From NCBI GenBank assembly GCA_029239415.1, contig JAQZAY010000017.1:1-25041 (forward strand): a stretch of 25,041 bases of DNA. The letters run 5' to 3'. The translations under genes and the position numbers were made by a program. The stretch comes from Pseudomonas sp. GTDB taxonomy: Bacteria; Pseudomonadota; Gammaproteobacteria; Pseudomonadales; Pseudomonadaceae. Positions 16,034 to 24,932 of this stretch are shown piece by piece; position 1 is the first letter of the stretch, and each line of letters begins with the position of its first letter. The notes under the pieces were generated by a model. That model was not told the DNA's origin, did not search any database, and was given only the letters and a program-made list of their open reading frames with translations.

Positions 16034-18094
16034 ATGAGTCGAGATACCGGCGACAACCTGGACCGGAACCTGAGCGGCAACCTGCCGATGGCCAGTGTCA
16101 TGGACGCCTACCTCAGCCGCCGCACCGTGATGCGCGGAAGCCTGGGCGCCGCGATCGCGATGATCGCAGGCACCGGCCTGACCGGCTGCTTCGACGGCGG
16201 TAGCGATTCGGATGACGATCCGGTCGTCGAGCCGCCAGTGACCGAACCAGAACTGCCGAAACTCGCGCTGGGCTTTACCTCGATCCCAGGCTCGCGCACC
16301 GATGCCTGCGTCGTCGCCGCCGGCTACAGTGCCTACGTGCTCGCCCCCTGGGGCACGCCGCTCAACGGCAACGCCAGCGCCTGGAAGGCCGATGGCAGCA
16401 ACACGTCGGTCGACCAGGCCAACGCCATGGGCATGCACCATGACGGCATGCACTTCTTCCCCATCAACGGCAGCTCCGACGACGGCCTGCTGGCGATCAA
16501 CTTCGAGTACATCGATGCCGACGCCCTGCACCCGGCCGGCCCGACCACCGACGCCAGCGGCAACCGCCCGGCCGAGGAAGTGCGCAAGGAAATCAACGCC
16601 CACGGCGCCGGCGTGGTGCGCCTGAGCAAGGTCAGCGGTCGCTGGCAGGTGGTCGACAACGATCCGCTCAACCGTCGCTTCACCACCGCCACCGTGATGG
16701 ACATCGCCGGCCCCCTGCGCGGCACCGACCACGTCAAGACCCGGTTCTCCGTGGATGGAACCCGGGCGCGCGGCACCAACAACAACTGCGGCAACGGCTT
16801 CACCCCGTGGGGCACCTACCTCACCTGCGAGGAAAACTGGCCCGGCATCTTCGTCAACAAGGGCGTGCGCCCGGCCGACCAGCAGCGCATCGGGGTCTCC
16901 ACGTCCAGCGGCAACTACGCCTGGGAAAGCGCTGCAGGCGACCCGTCGGAAGTGGACGACGAGTTCGCCCGCTTCGACGTGACCCCGACCGGCGCCACTG
17001 CCCTGGAAGACTACCGCAACGAAGCCAGCACCTACGGCTATATCGTCGAGATCGACCCGTACAACGCCAGCACCCTGGCGGTCAAGCGCACCGCGCTCGG
17101 GCGTTTCCGCCACGAAGGCTGCTGCCCTGGCCTGCCGGTGGCCGGCAAGCCGCTGGTCTGGTACACCGGCGACGACTCCAACAACGAGTACCTGTACAAG
17201 TTCGTTTCCACCGCGCTCTGGGAAGAAGCCGACGCCAACCCGGCCGATCGCCTGGCCACCGGTGCCAAGTACATGGACCAGGGCAACCTCTACGTGGCGC
17301 GCTTCAATGCCGACGGCACGGGCAACTGGCTGCTGCTCGACGTCAACACCCCGACCACCGGCGGCAGCACCCTGGGTGCGCTGTACGGCGACCTCGCCGG
17401 GATCATCCTGCATACCCGCGGCGCTGCGGATGCCGTGGGCGCGACCCCGATGGACCGCCCGGAATGGACCACGGTCAACCCGCTCAACGGCGACGTCTAC
17501 CTGACCCTCACCAACAACAGCGCCCGCACTCCCGAGAAGGTCGATGCCGCCAACCCGCGCGGCCCGAACCGCCACGGCCATATCATCCGCTGGCACGACA
17601 GCGAGGACCAGCTGAGCTTCAACTGGGACATCTTCGTCTTCGGCGCCAATGCCGCCGGCACCGCCGACATCAACCGCTCGGGCCTGACCGAGCTCAACCA
17701 GTTCGCCAGTCCCGACGGGATGAGCTTCGATAGCCGTGGCATCCTCTGGTTCCAGACCGACAACGGCGAATCGACCCTGACCAGCTACACCAACGACCAG
17801 ATGCTGGCCGTGATCCCCACCGACCTGGTCGATGCCAATGGCACGCAGGTCCCGGTCAACGCGCAGAACCAGGTCGACCTGCGCCGCTTCTTCGTCGGGC
17901 CGAACGGTTGCGAGGTGACCGGCATCGCCTTCACGCCGGACAACAAGTCGCTGTTCGTCAACATCCAGCACCCGGGCAACTGGCCGTACACCGATGTGGC
18001 GACCGCCGTGACCCCGGCCGGTACCACCGTGCGTCCACGAGCGTCGACCGTGGTGATCCAGCGCGATGACGGCGGCGAGATCGGCATCGCCTGA
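16034..18094 (+). CDS. uxpB: UxpB: PhoX-family alkaline phosphatase, Tat-exported lipoprotein
   Basis: PhoX-type phosphomonoesterase (Ca/Fe-dependent in studied members), 686 aa, which scavenges phosphate from organic esters. The long n-region ends in a clear Tat motif, SRRTVMRG (28-35), followed by a hydrophobic stretch and lipobox LTGC (Cys52). An acidic/Pro linker (about 53-75: D, P and E rich) then acts as a tether. PhoX signatures are NCGNGFTPWGTYLTCEENW (Cys252, Cys265, Glu266-267), GRFRHEG (His360-Glu361), YTGDDSNNEYLYKF (Asp380-381) and SPDGMSFDSRGILWFQTDNG. In P. putida, UxpB was shown to be made at low phosphate, exported by Tat, processed at the lipobox and secreted through Xcp. 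The neighbouring tat and xcp genes here fit that role. ATG 16034 has AAGGA 7 nt upstream. Confidence 0.95.
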   Translation: MSRDTGDNLDRNLSGNLPMASVMDAYLSRRTVMRGSLGAAIAMIAGTGLTGCFDGGSDSDDDPVVEPPVTEPELPKLALGFTSIPGSRTDACVVAAGYSAYVLAPWGTPLNGNASAWKADGSNTSVDQANAMGMHHDGMHFFPINGSSDDGLLAINFEYIDADALHPAGPTTDASGNRPAEEVRKEINAHGAGVVRLSKVSGRWQVVDNDPLNRRFTTATVMDIAGPLRGTDHVKTRFSVDGTRARGTNNNCGNGFTPWGTYLTCEENWPGIFVNKGVRPADQQRIGVSTSSGNYAWESAAGDPSEVDDEFARFDVTPTGATALEDYRNEASTYGYIVEIDPYNASTLAVKRTALGRFRHEGCCPGLPVAGKPLVWYTGDDSNNEYLYKFVSTALWEEADANPADRLATGAKYMDQGNLYVARFNADGTGNWLLLDVNTPTTGGSTLGALYGDLAGIILHTRGAADAVGATPMDRPEWTTVNPLNGDVYLTLTNNSARTPEKVDAANPRGPNRHGHIIRWHDSEDQLSFNWDIFVFGANAAGTADINRSGLTELNQFASPDGMSFDSRGILWFQTDNGESTLTSYTNDQMLAVIPTDLVDANGTQVPVNAQNQVDLRRFFVGPNGCEVTGIAFTPDNKSLFVNIQHPGNWPYTDVATAVTPAGTTVRPRASTVVIQRDDGGEIGIA

Positions 18095-18106
18095 TCCCCC
18101 GCCCCT

Positions 18107-18149
18107 GCCGCGAGCCGTTGCCCTACCAGGGCAGCGGCTCGCGGCTTTT
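18107..18149 (+). terminator. Strong Rho-independent terminator of uxpB, overlapping the gspK 3' end
   Basis: Left arm 18107-18124 and right arm 18128-18145 pair over 18 bp with a single G-U wobble, a 3-nt ACC loop, and TTTT at 18146-18149. It begins 12 nt after the uxpB stop. The gspK stop codon (18125-18123) and its last codons lie inside the hairpin. On the minus strand the stem is followed by G-rich sequence rather than T, so it should terminate only rightward transcripts. Confidence 0.85.
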
Positions 18150-19088
18150 CACCCGCACCTGCTGCGCCGGCACCCGCGCGTGCCACTGCACCACCCCCAG
18201 CGCCTCGACCTCGAACTCGCTGCGCATCTGCCGCCCTTCTCTCTCGAACTCCAGCTGCAGCAGGAAATGCCCGCTGTTGAGCATCAGCCCCGCGCTGAGC
18301 CGCTCGAAAGTCTCGTCGTCCACCGCCCCCAGCGCCTGGCGCAGCGCCGAGGCATCCACGTAGCCCGACGCTGGGCGACCACTGACGATGCGGCTGAGCA
18401 AGGAGCGTGCGAAGCGGCCCTCGTACAGCGCATCGAGCAAGGGCAGGTGCTCCAGGCCCAGGGCATTGGCGTTCAGGCGCCAGCCAGTGGTTTCGGGCAG
18501 CGCGCACAGGGCCGGGTAGCGCGCCTGGCGGGTGGCATCCGGCTCGAGCAGCAGGTTGAGCTCGCTGGTGTCGAGCATGGCCTGGTTGGCAGCCAGGCGC
18601 GGCGGTGCCTGGCGCAGGTACTGGTCGTTTTCCGCGCCCTGCAGGCGCGCCTGGTGATCGTTGTCGAGCCAGTCGGCCAGGGCGTCGGCCAGGCGCTCGG
18701 CGGCCAGGTCGTCGCCGAGCAGGTGCCGCAGCTGCCGCTCGGCCAGCTCGCCGTCCTCGCCAAGCAGCGCATTGACGTTGAAGCAGGTGTGCAGGTCGCG
18801 CACGCGCAGCTGCGCCGAGCCATCGCCGGTGTCGTAGGCCAGCGGCTGGCCGCGCAGGGCTTGCCAGAACAGTGGGCTGGCCCGCCAGGCGGGATCGCGC
18901 AGCGCCTGCTCGGCAAAGGCCAGCCCTGCCTGTTCCATCGCCCGCACCTGGACCCGCTGCTGCAGCAGGCGTACGCCGTCCACCTGCTGGCGACCGTCCT
19001 GCACCAGCCAGGTCAGGCCGGCGGCGAGCATCGCCAGCACCACCATCACCATCAGCAGCGCTGCACCGCGTTGTCGTCCACCACCCAT
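18123..19088 (-). CDS. gspK: Type II secretion minor pseudopilin GspK (XcpX), displaced from the operon
   Basis: Large minor pseudopilin that caps the pseudopilus tip, 321 aa. The leader MGGGRQRG precedes AALLMVMVVLAMLAAGLTWLV. The residue at +5 is Met, and lack of Glu+5 is a known GspK trait. The family pattern EQAGLAFAEQALRD follows, then DLHTCFNVNALL, an alpha-domain with ALADWLDNDHQ, and SELNLLL. Three cysteines are present in the mature part. ATG 19088 is preferred because AAAGGG lies 7 nt upstream; ATG 19094 is possible. In most T2SS operons gspK sits between gspJ and gspL. Here those two overlap and gspK stands alone 4 kb away, convergent with uxpB and divergent from tatA. No clear PhoB box faces it. 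Confidence 0.93.
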   Translation of the reverse strand: MGGGRQRGAALLMVMVVLAMLAAGLTWLVQDGRQQVDGVRLLQQRVQVRAMEQAGLAFAEQALRDPAWRASPLFWQALRGQPLAYDTGDGSAQLRVRDLHTCFNVNALLGEDGELAERQLRHLLGDDLAAERLADALADWLDNDHQARLQGAENDQYLRQAPPRLAANQAMLDTSELNLLLEPDATRQARYPALCALPETTGWRLNANALGLEHLPLLDALYEGRFARSLLSRIVSGRPASGYVDASALRQALGAVDDETFERLSAGLMLNSGHFLLQLEFEREGRQMRSEFEVEALGVVQWHARVPAQQVRVKSREPLPW

Positions 19089-19161
19089 TGCCATGCCCTT
19101 TTTTTCGTCGAGGCGCCAGTCAACACCGCGCATGTTGCAGGCGCATGGCAAAACCGTCCGC

Positions 19162-19195
19162 ACGTCACGTTGACGTCATAAAGCGCAGGCAGGAT
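19162..19195 (+). promoter_or_regulatory. Candidate PhoB box upstream of tatABC
   Basis: ACGTCAC (19162-19168) and ACGTCAT (19173-19179) form a direct repeat with an 11-bp period, matching the CTGTCAT half-site at 4/7 and 5/7. A 10-bp gap leads to CAGGAT (19190-19195), a poor -10. The geometry equals that of the two sites flanking uxpA/uxpB. Phosphate-dependent induction of tat-1 is reported for P. putida, which makes the site plausible. The sequence also contains the palindrome TGACGTCA (19171-19178), so binding by another regulator cannot be excluded. Confidence 0.4.
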
Positions 19196-19230
19196 TGGCC
19201 TTCCTTTTCATGAGCTTGGAGTGGTTTCCC

Positions 19231-19461
19231 ATGGGTGGCATCGGTATCTGGCAATTGGTGATCGTGCTGTTGATCGTGTTCCTGCTGTTCGGCACCAAGC
19301 GCCTCAAGGGCCTGGGCAGCGACGTTGGCGAGGCGATCCAGGGCTTTCGCAAGTCCATGGGCCCTGGCACCGATGCGCCGGCCGCGCCCGTGCAGGCCGA
19401 GCAACCGGCACCGCTGGCTGCGCACGCCGTGCAGCAGGCGCAAGCGGATCGCCAGGCCTGA
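19231..19461 (+). CDS. tatA: Twin-arginine translocase subunit TatA
   Basis: Pore-forming or membrane-weakening subunit of the Tat translocase, 76 aa. It has the classic N-terminus [21 protein letters not shown] (one membrane helix), the hinge [10 protein letters not shown], the amphipathic helix ([15 protein letters not shown]), and an unstructured Ala/Pro/Gln tail. ATG 19231 was chosen because the family begins with MGG/MGI at this point; GGAG lies 9 nt upstream. In-frame TTG 19195 or ATG 19210 would add a non-canonical extension. The stop shares one base with the tatB start (TGATG). This is probably the phosphate-induced second Tat set (tat-1 in P. putida), serving UxpB. Confidence 0.95.
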   Translation: MGGIGIWQLVIVLLIVFLLFGTKRLKGLGSDVGEAIQGFRKSMGPGTDAPAAPVQAEQPAPLAAHAVQQAQADRQA

Positions 19462-19763
19462 TGTTCGACATCGGCTTTACCGAACTGCTGCTGGTGGGCG
19501 TGGTGGCCCTGCTGGTGCTGGGACCGGAGCGCCTGCCGGTGGCGGCGCGCACCGTCGGCCGCGGCCTTGGCCAGGCGCGCCGGGCAATGAACGCATTGCG
19601 TGCGCAGGTCGAGCGAGAGCTGGATGCACCACGCTTGGATACGCTCAAGCTCGACAGCGCGCCCTTGCAACGCCTGGAACAGGAAATCCGCCAGGGCATC
19701 AGCCTGGCACCGCCGGCCAATGACGCCACGCCGGTGGCCGCCGCCAAGGAAAACGCCTCATGA
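19461..19763 (+). CDS. tatB: Twin-arginine translocase subunit TatB
   Basis: Receptor-complex subunit that binds Tat signal peptides together with TatC, 100 aa. It starts [26 protein letters not shown], with the TatB-specific Glu8 and the GPERLP hinge, then an amphipathic helix ([28 protein letters not shown]) and a short tail. At 100 aa it is shorter than the TatB of E. coli (171 aa), with most of the C-terminal tail missing. Such compact TatB proteins still contain the essential helix pair. The start overlaps the tatA stop by one base and the stop overlaps the tatC start (ATGA). Confidence 0.95.
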   Translation: MFDIGFTELLLVGVVALLVLGPERLPVAARTVGRGLGQARRAMNALRAQVERELDAPRLDTLKLDSAPLQRLEQEIRQGISLAPPANDATPVAAAKENAS

Positions 19764-20524
19764 GCGCCGCTGTCGAAAACCCGCAGATGCCCCTGGTCGA
19801 CCACCTTCGCGACCTGCGCAAGCGCCTGGTGCGCTGCCTGCTGGCCATCACCGTGGTGTTCGCCGGCCTGTTCCCGTTTGCCCAGACGCTCTACACGCTG
19901 ATCTCCGAACCCCTGCGGCGCTTCTTGCCCGTGGGCGCCAACATGATCGCCACCAGTGTGACCTCGCCTTTCCTGGCGCCGTTCAAGCTGACCCTGATGT
20001 GCGCGCTGTTCGTCGCCATGCCGGTGCTGCTGCACCAGGCCTGGGGCTTCATCGCCCCCGGCATGTACCGCCGCGAGCGGCGCATCGCGCTGCCGCTGCT
20101 GGTGTCGAGCATCGTGCTGTTCTATGCCGGCATGGCGTTCGCGTTCCTGGTGGTGTTCCCGATGATGTTCGGCTTCTTCGCCAGCGTGACCCCGGACGGC
20201 GTGGCGATGATGACCGACATCAGCCTGTACCTGGACTTCATCCTGGCGCTGTTCCTGGCGTTCGGGCTGGCGTTCGAGATACCGGTGGCGACGTTCATCG
20301 TGGTCTGGGCGGGGTTCACCGACGTGGCGACGCTGCGCCGAAGCCGGCCTTACGTGATCGTCGGGTGCTTTGTGGTGGGGATGATCCTGACGCCGCCTGA
20401 TGTGTTTTCACAGACGTTGCTGGCGGTGCCGATGTGGCTGCTGTTCGAGGTGGGACTGGTGGCGTGTGGAGGGTTGCAGCGGCGGGGAGAGACGGGGCCA
20501 GGCCGTGAGATGTCTGCTGAATGA
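19760..20524 (+). CDS. tatC: Twin-arginine translocase subunit TatC
   Basis: Polytopic core receptor of the Tat translocase, 254 aa, with six transmembrane helices expected. The N-terminus contains [20 protein letters not shown], equivalent to the conserved LxELRxR signal-binding region. The first periplasmic loop has the [13 protein letters not shown] pattern (family: T-P-E-F---K); here Ser-Pro-Phe replaces the usual Pro-Glu-x-Phe, so the conserved loop Glu is absent. Further signatures are [22 protein letters not shown] and the last helices with [22 protein letters not shown]. It completes a three-gene coupled operon. The stop lies just before an inverted REP pair that may end transcription. 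Confidence 0.96.
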   Translation: MSAAVENPQMPLVDHLRDLRKRLVRCLLAITVVFAGLFPFAQTLYTLISEPLRRFLPVGANMIATSVTSPFLAPFKLTLMCALFVAMPVLLHQAWGFIAPGMYRRERRIALPLLVSSIVLFYAGMAFAFLVVFPMMFGFFASVTPDGVAMMTDISLYLDFILALFLAFGLAFEIPVATFIVVWAGFTDVATLRRSRPYVIVGCFVVGMILTPPDVFSQTLLAVPMWLLFEVGLVACGGLQRRGETGPGREMSAE

Positions 20525-20525
20525 C

Positions 20526-20669
20526 CCGGCCTCTTCGCTGGCAAGCCAGCTCCCACAGGTACCGCGCAAGCCTGAGATCGCCGCTGTACCTGTACCAGTT
20601 CATCAAGGACAGCACTGACCTGAGAGCGCCGCCGTACCTGTGGGAGCTGGCTTGCCAGCGAAAGGATCA
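20526..20669 (+). repeat. Inverted pair of P. putida-type REP elements
   Basis: REP-like unit 1 (20526-20562) and unit 2 (20634-20669) are inverted copies. The segment 20534-20562 is the exact reverse complement of 20634-20662 (29 of 29). Each contains the dyad GCTGGC-2 nt-GCCAGC and the adjoining CCCACAGG tract that is typical of Pseudomonas putida REPs. They lie between convergent tatC and the NIF3-like gene, a common REP location, and could fold into one large hairpin (71-nt loop) acting as a bidirectional terminator. Confidence 0.85.
20571..20641 (+). repeat. Imperfect direct repeat inside the REP pair
   Basis: Two 23-nt copies, 20571-20593 and 20619-20641, agree at 21 of 23 positions with a 48-bp period. 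The second copy runs directly into REP unit 2 (shared GTACCTGT). The first stops where a REP core would begin. This looks like the remnant of a third REP unit or an incomplete tandem duplication. Confidence 0.6.
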
Positions 20670-20676
20670 GTGAGGT

Positions 20677-20988
20677 CTAGAACTCGGCCAGCTTCCAGAC
20701 CTCATAAGCCGGCGTCTCGTACGGATGGCTCCGCTTGAGCGCAGCGACGACCTGGACGATCAGGTCGTCAGCCACCACCAGTTCCACTCGCCACTCCTCG
20801 ACCTGCTCGACCACGCCGGCCTGCCCGAGGAACGGCTGGCTGCCGTCCAACGGGCGGAACTGGCCTTGGCCGAGCACCTGCCAGGCGCAGTGGTCGTAGT
20901 CGCCGATGCGTCCGCCACCGGCGGCGAACACCTCGGCCTTGACCGCTTCGACATGGCTGGGCGGGACGAAGAAGGCGAGCTTGTACAT
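20677..20988 (-). CDS. Stand-alone NIF3/YqfO-type insert-domain protein
   Basis: Small soluble protein of 103 aa belonging to the single-domain YqfO/NIF3-like family, structurally CutA/PII-like in related proteins. It begins MYKLAFFVPPSHVEAVKAEVFAAGGGRIGDYDHCAW, continues with GQGQFRPLDGSQPFLG, and ends with the family signature SHPYETPAYEVWKL. It corresponds to the domain inserted within full-length NIF3 proteins, without the flanking metal-binding halves. Its molecular role is not established. ATG 20988 lies 2 nt downstream of the purL stop, so it is almost surely co-transcribed with purL. Upstream in-frame residues overlap purL and were excluded. The stop faces the REP pair. Confidence 0.85.
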   Translation of the reverse strand: MYKLAFFVPPSHVEAVKAEVFAAGGGRIGDYDHCAWQVLGQGQFRPLDGSQPFLGQAGVVEQVEEWRVELVVADDLIVQVVAALKRSHPYETPAYEVWKLAEF

Positions 20989-20990
20989 CC

Positions 20991-23900
20991 TCAGTTCACC
21001 CAGACCCGGGCGTTGCGGAACATGCGCATCCAGGCGCCGTCTTCCTGCCAGTCGTCCGGACGCCACGAGTTCTGCGCGGCGCGGAACACACGCTCAGGGT
21101 GCGGCATCATGATGGTCACGCGGCCGTCGCGGCTGGTCAGGCCGGTGATGCCACGCGGCGAGCTGTTCGGGTTGGCCGGGTAGGCCTCGGTGACCTTGCC
21201 GTGGTTGTCGACGTAGCGCAGGGCCACGCAACCGGACACGTCGGCCTCGAGCAGTGCCTGTTCGTTGGCGAACTCGGCGTGGCCTTCGCCGTGGGCGATG
21301 GCGATCGGCATGCGCGAACCGGCCATGCCCTGCAGGAAGATCGAGTTGGACTTCTGCACCTCGACCATGGCCACGCGCGCCTCGAACTGCTCCGAGCGGT
21401 TGCGCACGAAGTGCGGCCAGAACTCGGTGCCCGGGATCAGCTCGTGCAGGTTGGACATCATCTGGCAACCGTTGCACACGCCCAGGGCAAAGCTGTCGTT
21501 GCGCGCGAAGAAGGCCTGGAAGGCATCGCGGGCGCGGCTGTTGAACAGCGCCGACTTGGCCCAGCCTTCACCGGCGCCGAGCACGTCGCCGTAGGAGAAG
21601 CCGCCGCAGGCCACCAGGCCCTTGAAGGTCTCGAAGTCGACACGGCCGGCGAGGATGTCGCTCATGTGCACGTCGATCGCGTCGAAGCCGGCGCGGTCGA
21701 AGGCGGCCGCCATTTCCACCTGGCCGTTGACGCCCTGCTCGCGCAGGATCGCCACTTGCGGGCGCACGCCCTTCTTGATGTACGGCGCAGCGATGTCGTC
21801 GTTGACGTCGAAGCCCAGCTTGGCGCTCAGGCCCGGGTTGTCTTCCTCGAGCAGCGCGTCGAACTCCTGGTCGGCGCAATCGACGTTGTCGCGCAGGCGC
21901 TGGACCTGGTAGCTGGTCTCGGCCCACTGGCGCTGCAGCAGGCGGCGATCGCCCTTGAACAGCTCCTCGCCACCCAGGCGCACCACCACCTCGCCGTTGT
22001 TGATCGGCTTGCCGATCACCGCGACGCAGTCCTCGCCCAGGCCCGCGGCGCTGAACTGGGCCAGCACGTCTGGCGTGGCATCCTGGCGTACCTGGATCAC
22101 CGCGCCGAGCTCTTCGTTGAAGAGGATGGCGCCGATCTTCTCAGGCTTGCTGGTCAGGGTGTCGAGCTCGAGGTCCAGGCCGCAGTGACCGGCGAAGGCC
22201 ATTTCCAGCACGGTGGTCATCAGGCCGCCGTCGGAACGGTCGTGGTAGGCCAGCAGGTGGCCGTCGGCGTTCAGGCCCTGGATCACGGCGAAGAAGGCCT
22301 TGAGGTCTTCGGCGTCGTCGACGTCAGGGGCCTGGTTGCCCAGCTTGCCGTGGGTCTGCGCCAGGATCGAGGCGCCCATGCGGTTCTTGCCGCGGCCCAG
22401 GTCGATCAGCACCAGGTCGGTCTCGCCCTTGTCCATGCGCAGTTGCGGGGTCAGGGTCTTGCGGATGTCGACCACCGGGGCGAAGCCGCTGACGATCAGC
22501 GACATGGGCGAGGTGACGCTCTTCTGTGCGCCCTCCTCGCTCCACTGGGTCTTCATCGACATGGAGTCCTTGCCGACCGGGATGGTCAGGCCCAGCTCCG
22601 GGCACAGTTCCATGCCCACGGCCTTGACGGTGTCGTAGAGGCGCGCATCTTCACCGGGGTGGCCGGCGGCGGACATCCAGTTGGCCGACAGCTTGATGTC
22701 GGACAGCTTGCCGATGCTTGCCGCGGCCAGGTTGGTCAGGGTCTCGCCGATCGCCATGCGCCCGGACGCCGGGGCATCGAGCAGGGCCAGCGGGGTACGC
22801 TCGCCCATGGCCATGGCTTCGCCGGTGTAGACGTCGAAGCTGGTGGCGGTGACGGCGCAGTCGGCCACCGGGACCTGCCACGGGCCGACCATCTGGTCGC
22901 GGGCGACCAGGCCGGTGATGCTGCGGTCGCCGATGGTGATCAGGAAGCTCTTGCTGGCCACGGCCGGGTGGCGCAGGACGCGCTCGACCGAGTCGGCGAG
23001 CTGCAGCGCGCCTGGGTCGAAGTCATCGCCCAGCTCGGCTTCGCGGGTGACCGAGCGGTGCATGCGCGGCGGCTTGCCGAGCAGTACGTCGAGCGGCATG
23101 TCCACCGGGCTGTTGCCGAAGTGGCTGTCGGTCACGGTCAGGTGCGGCTCGGCGGTCGCCTCGCCGACCACCGCGAACGGGCAGCGCTCGCGCTCGCAGA
23201 TGGCCTTGAAGCGCTCGAAATCGGCGGCGTCGACCGCCATGACGTAGCGTTCCTGGGATTCGTTGCTCCAGATTTCGTGCGGGGCCATGCCCGGCTCGTC
23301 GTTGGGCACGTTGCGCAGCTCGAAGCGGCCACCGCGGCCGCCATCGTTGACCAGCTCGGGGAAGGCGTTGGACAGGCCGCCCGCGCCCACGTCGTGGATG
23401 AAGGCGATCGGGTTGGCGTCGCCCAGCTGCCAGCAGCGGTCGATGACTTCCTGGCAGCGGCGTTCCATCTCGGGGTTCTCGCGCTGTACCGAGGCGAAGT
23501 CGAGGTCGGCCGAGCTCGCGCCCGTGGCGACCGACGAGGCCGCGCCGCCGCCCAGGCCGATCAGCATGGCCGGGCCGCCGAGCACGATCAGCTTGGCGCC
23601 GACGGTGATCTCACCCTTCTGCACGTGGTCTTCACGGATGTTGCCCAGGCCGCCGGCGAGCATGATCGGCTTGTGGTAGCCGCGCACTTCTGCGCCATGC
23701 GGGGTGTCGATCGACTGCTCGAAGGTACGGAAGTAGCCGGTCAGCGCCGGACGGCCGAACTCGTTGTTGAACGCGGCGCCGCCCAGCGGGCCCTCGATCA
23801 TGATGTCCAGCGCGTTCACGATGCGCTCGGGCTTGCCGTAGGCCTGCTCCCACGGCTGTTCGAAGCCAGGGATGCGCAGGTTGGAGACGGTGAAGCCGGT

Positions 23901-24890
23901 GAGGCCTGCCTTGGGCTTGGCGCCACGGCCGGTGGCACCTTCGTCGCGGATTTCGCCGCCGGAGCCGGTGGAGGCACCGGAGAACGGCGAGATGGCGGTC
24001 GGGTGGTTGTGCGTCTCGACCTTCATCAGGATGTGCACCGGCTCCTGCACCGCGCCGTACTGGCGGGTCTCAGGGTTCGGGTAGAAGCGACCGGCCACGC
24101 TGCCGACGATCACCGAGGCGTTGTCCTTGTAGGCGGACAGCACGCCTTCGCTGTGCATCTGGTAGGTGTTCTTGATCATGCCGAACAGGCTTTTTTCCTG
24201 CTCCTGGCCGTCGATGTCCCAGCTGGCGTTGAAGATCTTGTGGCGGCAATGCTCGGAGTTGGCCTGGGCGAACATCATCAGTTCGATGTCGTGCGGGTTG
24301 CGCTCGAGCCCCTGGAAGGCGCTGACCAGGTAGTCGATCTCGTCGTCGGCCAGGGCCAGGCCCAGGTCGAGGTTGGCCTGCGCCAGCGCGGCGCGGCCAC
24401 CACCGAGTACGTCGACGGCGGTCAGCGGCTTGGGCTGGGCGTGGCTGAACAGGCCGGCGGCCTCTTCGAGCCGGCCCAGCACGCGCTGGGTCATGCGGTC
24501 GTGCAGCACGGCGGCGACGCTGGCAGCGTCGGCTTCGCTCAGCTCACCGCTGACGTGGTAGGCGATCCCGCGCTCCAGGCGCTGGACGTTGGCCAGGCCG
24601 CAGTTGTGGGCGATGTCGCTGGCCTTGCTCGACCATGGCGAGATGGTGCCCAGGCGCGGCACCACCAGGAACAGGCGGCCGCTTGGCTCCTGCACCGGCA
24701 CGCTCGGGCCGTACTTGAGCAGACGGCCCAGGACCTGCTGTTGGTCGTCGGACAGTTCGCCGTCAACCTCGGCGAAATGGGCGAATTCAGCATACAAGCC
24801 AGTAACAGCGGGGACTTTCTGGCTCAGTTGCTCGAGTAATTTACCGTGGCGAAAGGCAGAAAGGGCAGGAGCGCCGCGCAGAATCAACAT
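20991..24890 (-). CDS. purL: Phosphoribosylformylglycinamidine synthase PurL
   Basis: Fourth step of de novo purine synthesis: ATP- and glutamine-dependent conversion of FGAR to FGAM in the cytoplasm. At 1299 aa it is the long single-chain form typical of gammaproteobacteria. An N-terminal PurS-like domain covers about 1-200. Two AIR-synthase-type halves carry [40 protein letters not shown] and [11 protein letters not shown] elements. The C-terminal class I glutaminase domain has [16 protein letters not shown], the nucleophile in GVCNGCQ (Cys1139) and [10 protein letters not shown]. No lesions were seen. The start ATG 24890 gives the usual N-terminus [14 protein letters not shown], and a GAGG lies about 11 nt upstream. 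The NIF3-like gene follows after 2 nt. Confidence 0.98.
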   Translation of the reverse strand: MLILRGAPALSAFRHGKLLEQLSQKVPAVTGLYAEFAHFAEVDGELSDDQQQVLGRLLKYGPSVPVQEPSGRLFLVVPRLGTISPWSSKASDIAHNCGLANVQRLERGIAYHVSGELSEADAASVAAVLHDRMTQRVLGRLEEAAGLFSHAQPKPLTAVDVLGGGRAALAQANLDLGLALADDEIDYLVSAFQGLERNPHDIELMMFAQANSEHCRHKIFNASWDIDGQEQEKSLFGMIKNTYQMHSEGVLSAYKDNASVIVGSVAGRFYPNPETRQYGAVQEPVHILMKVETHNHPTAISPFSGASTGSGGEIRDEGATGRGAKPKAGLTGFTVSNLRIPGFEQPWEQAYGKPERIVNALDIMIEGPLGGAAFNNEFGRPALTGYFRTFEQSIDTPHGAEVRGYHKPIMLAGGLGNIREDHVQKGEITVGAKLIVLGGPAMLIGLGGGAASSVATGASSADLDFASVQRENPEMERRCQEVIDRCWQLGDANPIAFIHDVGAGGLSNAFPELVNDGGRGGRFELRNVPNDEPGMAPHEIWSNESQERYVMAVDAADFERFKAICERERCPFAVVGEATAEPHLTVTDSHFGNSPVDMPLDVLLGKPPRMHRSVTREAELGDDFDPGALQLADSVERVLRHPAVASKSFLITIGDRSITGLVARDQMVGPWQVPVADCAVTATSFDVYTGEAMAMGERTPLALLDAPASGRMAIGETLTNLAAASIGKLSDIKLSANWMSAAGHPGEDARLYDTVKAVGMELCPELGLTIPVGKDSMSMKTQWSEEGAQKSVTSPMSLIVSGFAPVVDIRKTLTPQLRMDKGETDLVLIDLGRGKNRMGASILAQTHGKLGNQAPDVDDAEDLKAFFAVIQGLNADGHLLAYHDRSDGGLMTTVLEMAFAGHCGLDLELDTLTSKPEKIGAILFNEELGAVIQVRQDATPDVLAQFSAAGLGEDCVAVIGKPINNGEVVVRLGGEELFKGDRRLLQRQWAETSYQVQRLRDNVDCADQEFDALLEEDNPGLSAKLGFDVNDDIAAPYIKKGVRPQVAILREQGVNGQVEMAAAFDRAGFDAIDVHMSDILAGRVDFETFKGLVACGGFSYGDVLGAGEGWAKSALFNSRARDAFQAFFARNDSFALGVCNGCQMMSNLHELIPGTEFWPHFVRNRSEQFEARVAMVEVQKSNSIFLQGMAGSRMPIAIAHGEGHAEFANEQALLEADVSGCVALRYVDNHGKVTEAYPANPNSSPRGITGLTSRDGRVTIMMPHPERVFRAAQNSWRPDDWQEDGAWMRMFRNARVWVN

Positions 24891-24932
24891 CGTCGGGACA
24901 GCCTCAAGAAGGGGTGTGCTTGGAGGCCGTGC

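Noticed and set aside
19171..19178. TGACGTCA palindrome as an unrelated operator
   Set aside because: It is contained within an 11-bp-phased repeat better explained as a weak PhoB box; no second copy was seen at other promoters.
19195..19230. Longer TatA starting at TTG 19195 or ATG 19210
   Set aside because: Adds residues not found before the conserved MGG-IWQ start of TatA; GGAG precedes ATG 19231.
21099..24839. 1246-aa plus-strand open frame antisense to purL
   Set aside because: Mirrors the purL codon pattern (Val/Ala/His/Gln-rich), has no recognisable domain, and purL is certain.
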